From NCBI GenBank assembly GCA_003415625.1, contig PYIU01000004.1, positions 310,001-374,000 of the forward strand: a DNA stretch of 64,000 bases, read 5' to 3'. Source of the stretch: Aquanectria penicillioides. Its lineage: Eukaryota > Ascomycota > Sordariomycetes > Hypocreales > Nectriaceae. The position numbers and the translations under genes were made by a program. The notes below the pieces were generated by a model, which saw only the letters and a program-made list of their open reading frames with translations, searched no databases and was not told the origin of the DNA. Shown in pieces: positions 57,034 to 64,000 of this stretch. Every line of letters starts with the position of its first letter. Within the stretch, counting starts at the first letter, position 1.

Positions 57034-59654
57034 ATGGACGGATCTTCAAAGAACATCCAGGACGAACCTGAGCCCGGGCCCAACCTGAAGCCCGTCGATG
57101 ACAATGGCAGCTCCAACGGTGAAGGCTCGCCAACTTCCGAATCTAAGAAGGAAAAGGGCCGTGTGCGGTTCAACAGCAAAGCCGCAGAAACCAAGCCCCC
57201 CTCGTTTCCATTGATCCCAAGCCCAATTCCCGAAAACCGAGAGGCCCCAATATCTAAGCCTCGGCCGTCTGTTCTGCGTGGAAACTCGGCCAACTCGGTG
57301 GTCACTATGAAGGACTTTGAGGACCCCGAGTCCCAGAGGTCCATGTCTGTCGCCGCCGCCGCCGCCGCCAAAGAACGCGCCGAATACGTTGCTGCCAAAC
57401 TCCAAAGGAACTCCCCGCCGAGCTCTAGACACTCGCTCGAATCTTCCGCTGAAACGGCCACCAGCGATGGCCCCTCGTTCCCAGCGACTACCACATCCCC
57501 CTCCAGGACTTTAGCCAATCTAAACCTCGCGAAGGATGGCAGGCTATCCGAGGCGATGAAGAAGAGACAATGCATAACCAAGATCTCCAAGAGGAGGCCT
57601 TAAAGCTTGTGCGAGCTCATACACAGCGGTTTGGCCCCTCGGCGCCGGAGCCAACAGCACCTCCGCCGGTACCAGAGCCGGAATCACGACAGGATGGACT
57701 CCAGGAGCTGAATGCCGGAGGATACGATGGAGTATATGCAGTCCCTCCCCCACAGCAGTACCGCGGCAGCGTCCTCTCGCAGCTCTTGAAGCTATACAAC
57801 AAGCCCGCCGAGTCTGGTAGCACCAGCACTCTCCACCATAAGCGGAACTCGTCGTACGGAGGCACAACCACGCCCGGGTCCGGGTCCGGAGCTGCCACGC
57901 CGAACCGGAGGAAGTGGTACGAACAGAACAAATCCCAAGACACGCTGGCCAACCTCATCGGAGCGTCAGCCAAGCTTGCCAACCCCGGCATCCCAGCCAG
58001 CCCCAAGGCGGCCACCTTTGGAGCGCCCTCCGGCAAGAAGCCGCCGATGCACAAGCAGACGGGCAGCTCGTCGCGGCTCAGCCAGTTCTGGCAGAACCAG
58101 GAGGCCCGCATCACGGTGCACATTGCCGAGACGCTCTCGCGGCAGGACTACATCATCAAGCTCTGCCGAGCGCTGATGCTGTTCGGTGCGCCTACCCATC
58201 GCCTCGAGGAGTACCTCAGCATGACAGCCCGCGTGCTCGAGATTGACGGCCAGTTCCTGTACCTCCCCGGTTGCATGATCATCTCCTTCGACGACAAGTC
58301 GACGCACACCACCGAGGTCAGGATCGTGCGCACCTCGCAGGGCATCGACCTGGGGAAGCTCAAGGACGTGCACCACATCTACAAGGAGGTCATGCACGAC
58401 GTGTACGGCGTCGAAGAGGGCATCAGCAGGCTGGACGACCTGATGAAGGCCAAGGACAAGTTCAACCCGTGGCTGCGAGTCCTCATCTTCGGCCTCACCA
58501 GCGCCACCGCGGGCCCCTTTTCCTTCAAGGCCCGCCTGATCGACCTCCCGCTGTCCTTTTGCTTCGGCTGCCTCGTGGGCGTGCTGCAGCTCATCGTGGC
58601 GCCCAAGTCGCAGCTGTACAGCAACGTCTTCGAGGTCAGCGCAACCGTCTTGGTAAGTTTCCTGGCCAGGGCGTTTGGCAGCATCAAGGACCCCAGGGCC
58701 AACGGGACCGACGAAACACTGTTTTGTTTCTCGGCCATGGCTCAGAGCGGCATCGTCATGCTTCTTCCGGGCTACGCAGTCTGTAAGTGAATCCTCCTAT
58801 TCCATGCCCCCTTTCTCCCTCTCCGTACGAACCGACATCCTCATCCCCCTTTGCAATATAACCCCCCCCCACCCCCCCTTCACGCGGGTATAAATCCCAC
58901 AACATCCACAACCACGTAACCCTCTTGTGATCCTGTTCAACGGAACGGATGTGACTGACTCATATGGGATTGGGGCAATCCAGTGTGTTCCTCCCTCGAG
59001 CTCCAATCTCGCGCCATCGTGCCCGGCTCCATCCGCATCGTCTACGCCATCATCTACTCGCTGCTCCTCGGATACGGCATCACCGTGGGCGCCACCATCT
59101 GGGGCTTCTTTGACAGCAACGCCACCTCGGACCTGACGTGCTCGGACCCCATGGATAGCTACATCACCTTTGCCTTCGTGCCGCCGTTCGTCGCCTGCAT
59201 CAGCATGATCTACCAGGCCAAGTGGCGCCAGATGCCCGTCATGATCATCATCGCCTTTGCCGGATACATCGTCAACTACTTTAGCAGTCTTAAGTGGTCC
59301 GCGAGTGCCTCCGTGGCTAACACGCTAGGTGCCTTCTCCGTCGGCGTGCTGGCGAACCTGTACTCGCGCATCAGGCACGGCGTGGCGGCGGCGACCCTCA
59401 TCCCGGCCATCTTCGCCCAGGTTCCTGGAGGTCTGGCGTCGACCGGCGGTCTGGTTAGCGGACTGAGCACGGCGAACCAACTCAACAATGTCAATGGGAC
59501 GAGCACGAGCACGAGCGACAGCAACTCAACCGTCATCTTCCAGGTCGCCGCATCGATGATCCAGATTGCCATCGGTATTGCCGTGGGTCTCTTCATGAGC
59601 GCCCTGGTGGTGTATCCGTTTGGCAAGCGGCGAAGCGGCCTATTCAGTTTCTAA
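57034..59654 (+). CDS. ThrE/Prm10-type multispanning membrane protein, with apparent frameshift
   Basis: Two exons, 57034-58782 and 58984-59654, joined in phase (YAV-L-CSSLELQSRAIVPGS). The C-terminal half is the two-part ThrE domain: a soluble ALMLFGAPTHRLEEYL..LPGCMIISFDD segment followed by about ten helices. Homologues are bacterial threonine/serine exporters and yeast Prm10. Cargo in fungi is not established. The N-terminal 140 residues are Ser/Pro-rich and begin at 57034, but this frame runs out at 57603. The downstream frame is open only from 57453 and reads SDYHIPLQDF..GDEEETMHNQDLQEEALKLVRAHT. The two must join between about 57453 and 57471, too close for an intron. A one-base indel (real or assembly error) is likely. 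The ATG at 57570 would still give an intact ThrE domain. Confidence 0.8.
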
Positions 59655-62017
59655 TTCCCTTCTTAAGCATCATCATCACGATCATCGGGCGCCGTTTTAG
59701 TTTGTCTTCCCCCCCTTTTCTTTTGTTTGTTTCGTAGGGTGACGGTATCGACCGTCGCAAAACTTGTATAACACACACAAACCACACCAAACCAAACTGA
59801 ACCACATCCAAAACTTGGAGTTTCGAGACACACAATCGCGCCATGTCCTGTATCAAGGCGGCGCTTGGCGTTCCAGGATCAGGGAAAACAAATCAAAAGA
59901 GATTATTCCAGTACGAGATACGCATACATAGAAAGAACGAGAACGAGAATTCAAAATTGCGCGAAAATATACATTTGTTTTATCATCTGTCCAATCGGAC
60001 TTGTACCACGCACACACAGACTGCACTGAAATGCTGCGGATGTCATACTTACATGCACGCACATACCTCCATACATGGCTTGCTGGCTGGTCCATTCGTA
60101 CATGATACACACATACATGACTACATCGACAACACCCATGTATGTATGTCTGTATGCGCTGCCATGGCAGATTGGTATGTGACATGTGTGATTCGACTTT
60201 CGACTCCAGCGAAACCGGACTAGGCCCAACACGCCGTCTCCCTGTCCGTCGGCTGCACGTCGGCTGGCTGCATCTCGGCCGGCGTGCGTGCGTGCTTGCG
60301 CTTGACCTTTCCTGAGAGGGTTGGCTCTATAGACATGGACATGGACATGGATCTGGGACATGGATCTGGGACTTGGGACTTGACGGACCCATTTGGGTGC
60401 TACAAGAGAGAGAGAGAGAGAGAGAGAGCGAGGCTCTCAGTGTCCGAGACGCTGCTTGCGTTGCTGCTTTTGTCCGCGTTGTGTCCGAGTCGGAATATTC
60501 CATTCCCAGGCCCACACGGCAAAACAGAAAACGGACAAGGAAGCATGCATGACCACTTTATCCAGCAGTCATGAGGCACATGCACTCACACACACACACA
60601 CACACACACACAGCCAGAGCGACGGAGCTGAGGCAGATTAGCAAGCATGGGCTGCGGCGCTGGGGGGCCTCGAGTCATACAAAACATCACCCCATTCCTG
60701 GCGCCATGACTGGGACCACAGATGACGTTGACGAGCCAGATGGCCATGATTACCGCCACCGCCCTGCGCACCTCGGCGACGACAAGTACTGTGCACAAGG
60801 GGCTACACCATTGCTTTTGTCGAATCGAGATGCAAAAAAAAAGAAACGCAAGATGGAGAAGTGTTGAAAAATCGCTATCTTGTCGTTTCGTGGTCATCAT
60901 CATGGCAAGGTCCCATATAACGTCATGCATCTGAAATCGGCGCATGGGGGGCGAGAACCGCCGGTCATGCACCAAAAAAAGAGAAGAAAACAAGACGCGA
61001 CAGAATAGAAACACACTACATTAACTAGGCCAAATCAATTGACTTCGCGCGCGAGGAAAAAAACAGTGGCGAGTTATTCTTGGAATCCAAGGAAAGAAGG
61101 ATTAACAATTGCAAAAAAAGAGTCGAGTTTCGTCCAGCCCAATTGTTTGCTCCATAGCTAGCTACCAGAGCATCCAAAGTCCCAAGCCCACAATCCAAAA
61201 TCCATCGCAACCATGATAATAAAAAACCAATAGTAACCCATCCCCGCCCATTGAGAGCGGAAATTCCAACGCATTGAAGAAGAGATGAAAATAGAGCAGC
61301 AGCAAAACAATACCAGGAGAGGGAATTTCCTTTTGCGCCGCCGCCGCCGCCGCCGCCGCACGTCATCGTTCCCGGTCGATTCGATCCGCCAGCATCGCCC
61401 AAAACGCCGCACAAGGGTCCGATAGTGTGTGTGTTGTTTCTTTTCTTTTTTTTTTGTCGCCCCTTTGCCATTTTCTCTCCGAAAGCCGCCTTGTACCTTG
61501 CCTGTCATGCATTGCAAGAGCCGTGGGTTACACATGGCCCATGGTGTTCCCACATGCCATGGCCACGAGCGAGCCCACAGTCGCCTGCTTTGCCATCCCC
61601 ACCCGGGGCTCCATCGAGAATACCACTCCCATGTTCCAGGGAATGCCAATCTCGACGCCCTGGGTTCCTCTTGCGCAATCCTGTAGGCAAGCCTCCTCCC
61701 CAGCGGGCCTGTTCGGCCTTGAGGCGATAGGTGTCGAGTGACCGTTCCAGGTCCTAGCCCATCGACGATAGATCCATGAGTGGTGTGACGGATGGATCCA
61801 TCTGCTTGCCCCCAAAACCAGTCGGCGATGGCTCTGCCGGTTCATTTTCATAAACGTCGTCGTGCATCTGTCCCGTCCTCCATTCTTTGCCAGGCGGTAT
61901 CCCACTAGGACAGGAAGAAAAAAGAGAGAGGCGACATTGCACGGGCCGAGTCCATCTCACTCACCGCTGTCTGGTCTGTGGGCGTTTTCACAAGGGCCTC
62001 GGACCGCATGTGAATGT
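59655..62017. other. Convergent intergenic region, 2.4 kb
   Basis: Between the 3' ends of the ThrE-like and UFO1-like genes. It is rich in simple repeats: GGACAT units (60336-60360), GA run (60405-60428), CA run (60590-60612) and a GCC run (61338-61358). The 100-160 codon frames here cross these repeats and look spurious. Confidence 0.5.
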
Positions 62018-64000
62018 TTAGAGACGTGTAAGGCCGCGGCCCCGAGAGACGCACCCTAGATATTTGGCATCATGGTTAGTGGATAGGTTCCGAGCTGTGC
62101 ATTTCCGTCTTGAATTTTATGCATGTATGTCATTTCCCTTCAAAAGGGAGGAAAACAAGAGCGTCAAGGGCCCCCGGCAATCGGGCTTGGGCCTAGGGAA
62201 ACTTACAATCGCACTGTAAGCAAATAGTTAGCAACTAGTATCACCAGACGGCCAATGCTCAGGGCGCGAAGGCGTGGTTGGAGCCAACTTACGAATTTCT
62301 CAGACGATCCTTCGTTGTGAACGAGGCAGTACCCGCCGCAGCACTTTTTACAGACCTTCTGCGTACGTTCGATGCACTCATCGCACTGATATCATGGTCA
62401 GTCCACGAATAAACAAGCCAGGGGTATCTGTAGGAAGGGGAAGGAAAAAACTGGGCCTCCAGGGCCCAAACAGGTGTGTGGGGATATTCTAGAAAGACTA
62501 ACATTACTACCGCATTCCCAGCAGCTTCGGGAAATTCTGGGCTGTTGATTTCCGTAACCGTTAGCAAAAAACGCCCATTTTCCCCATGAGGAATGATATT
62601 AGGACAAAGGAGAAGAAAAGAAAAGAAAGAAGCCGTGTTTCCGTTGCCAACGCCTTGAATGGAAGCATCATCCCGACAAACAAAAATAATCACACAAATG
62701 GAAAAAAAAAAGTACACTCTTTGGGTCTGTTAGTTAGGGGAAGGGGAGGAGGGGCGTGGCTCGAGAGTACAGCAGTAGGCCACAGCACAGCACAGCACAG
62801 CACATCACAGGCTGCTGGGCGACTCTGCTAACCAACTCGGCCGGCCCCGCGTCGTGGTTCTGGAAATGCCGGACGATGCTCCCATTCACGCAAAATCACA
62901 CAAAATCAAAACTCTTGTTTCCAACACACACCCCCGTCTCTTTCTAACTTCACTTCACTTGTGATCCATGGAGCACGGCTTGCAGCGTCCGTTTCGTACC
63001 TTTGATTTAGCCATGGTGAATTCGGGCTCGGCGCTGTCGAGCGAGTTCCAGCTTCCATCGTAGTCGACTATGACGACGCTCTGGTCGTGCATGCTGCCCT
63101 GGCCGGGGAGGTGGTAGCAGGCCTCGCACCACCACTTGTTGCAGCACACGCAGTAGCGCTCCCTGAGGCAATCGGCGCACCGGGGGGTGAAGCACTGGTA
63201 CCCTGGCCCTGGGGTGGTGGCCGCCTGCACCGACGACGACAGGATCGGCGGCGGGGCCAGCAGAGGGAGGCTCGACGGATGCGTCGTCGCAGCATCCATT
63301 AGGCCCTCGGGCGCTTTGCCGCACGCCGCGCACCCGCCGACGGCGAAGGTGGCGATGGCCGGGTTGCACACCGAAGGCAACAGTGTCTGGCCCGACGCCG
63401 GCGAGTTGCGGTGTCGTGGGCCCTGGCAGAGCACCGCGTCGAAGGCGATCAGGCCCTGGCAGGCCAGCAGACAGTTTGCCCAGTCGCCCTCGATCGGTGT
63501 CGTCACCATGCGGCCCTTGCGGAACCACCAGGCGTCCGACTCGTCCTGGAGCGACGCCGTGAGCGCCTTCTGGCTCTTGTGGTTCAGCGTCGCGCCGACG
63601 GATGCCTGCGTGAGCGCGGGCTTGGTCGTCGACGTCGACGTCGTCGCCTCCTTGGAGCCGAAGAAGTAGAGCGCCTTGAGCCGGGGCATGCCCTCGGGTC
63701 GCGAGGTGCGGCAGGCGTACGCCAGCGCGGAGCGCAGCTTGCCCTGGTTCATGTGCTTGACATCGCGGATCGAGAGCAAGCGCACGCTGTAGGTCGAATC
63801 GTTGATGATTTCGTGGCACATTTCGGCCGTGACGGAGAGCCCGTCGAGGATTAGGGACTGGACATCGCGGAGGAGGTCCCGGTGTCGCAGGGTGGAGAAG
63901 ACGCCTCTCAAGGGCCCGGAGTAGAAGCTGTTTGGACAAAAGTGTGTGAGTCGAGGCCCAAGGCAAAACGGCAAACGGAACGGTTCAATGGCGGCGTGGG
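62018..64000 (-). CDS. Cysteine-rich UFO1-like (F-box/ubiquitin-ligase type) protein, 5' partial
   Basis: Minus-strand exons are 63927-63000, 62541-62503, 62385-62293, 62213-62207 and 62055-62018; the 5' end lies beyond the window. The large exon has leucine-rich-repeat-like segments (DVQSLILDGLSVTAEMCHEII, VRLLSIRDVKHMNQGKL) and then CAACGKAP and a CFTPRCADCLRERYCVCCNKWWCEACY zinc-binding cluster. The small exons continue in phase as SCWECGSN, CDECIERTQKVCKKCCGGYC and NEGSSEKF, then CDWCVSRGRGLTRL and stop. The CDW comes from a 7-nt exon. Layout resembles fungal proteins annotated as UFO1-type F-box subunits, which would select substrates for ubiquitination. That role is inferred; the F-box itself would lie in the missing part. 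Confidence 0.72.
62207..62213 (-). other. 7-nt microexon of the UFO1-like gene
   Basis: TGCGATT lies between a TTACAG acceptor and a GTAAGT donor on the minus strand. Joined to exon 62293 upstream (phase 0) and to GG at 62055 downstream, it encodes Cys-Asp and the first base of Trp. A TGC-GAT-TGG-TGC zinc ligand pair, CDWC, results. Confidence 0.7.

Noticed and set aside
59843..61741. Several 100-160 codon frames after the ThrE-like gene
   Set aside because: They run through GA, CA and GCC repeats, overlap on both strands and show no family likeness.

Overview
The window is nuclear DNA from a filamentous ascomycete. Genes carry short introns (mostly 50-80 nt) with GT-AG ends and CTAAC/CTGAC-like branch points. 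A block near 27.6-42.8 kb has been driven to extreme A+T by C-to-T mutation, the signature of repeat-induced point mutation (RIP). The gene content fits Pezizomycotina, probably a Sordariomycete such as Hypocreales. That placement is inference; no ribosomal or mitochondrial marker is present.

Left part (0.9-18.7 kb): a small secreted GH134-type mannanase; an MCT-like MFS transporter; a maltose-utilisation (MAL-type) cluster made of a Zn2Cys6 regulator, an alpha-glucoside permease and an intracellular GH13 maltase; an aldo/keto reductase; a DUF1223 thioredoxin-like protein; and a six-exon ferric reductase. The permease and maltase diverge from a promoter holding CGG-N8-CGG and inverted CGG/CCG sites. 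The ferric reductase has two abutting inverted ATCTGATAA sites, the iron GATA-repressor consensus, just upstream of its start.

Middle: a glucose transporter of the SP family (19.2-21.0 kb, -), then about 6.6 kb without a convincing gene but with short repeats. Next is a 15.2 kb nested transposon: a pogo/Fot1-like DNA element with TA target duplication and hairpin-bearing terminal inverted repeats. Its transposase gene is split by a 12.4 kb Ty3/gypsy retrotransposon with 383-bp LTRs at both ends and a CCAT duplication. Both elements are dead through RIP.

Right part (43.3-64 kb): a membrane-anchored GT1 glycosyltransferase, an MDR oxidoreductase, the SWR1-complex subunit Arp6, a 2EXR-domain protein, a beta-lactamase-like pseudogene with several frameshifts and stops, an Ara2-like D-arabinose dehydrogenase, a ThrE/Prm10-type membrane protein with an apparent one-base frameshift in its N-terminal region, and the 3' part of a cysteine-rich UFO1-like protein whose model needs a 7-nt microexon.

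The main points for a second look are the nested RIP'd transposons with an unexplained 4.7 kb between integrase and 3' LTR, the palindromic iron-responsive site, the MAL-cluster promoter architecture, two non-canonical introns (a GC-AG beside a catalytic residue; a possible GA-AG in the permease), the pseudogene, and the microexon.
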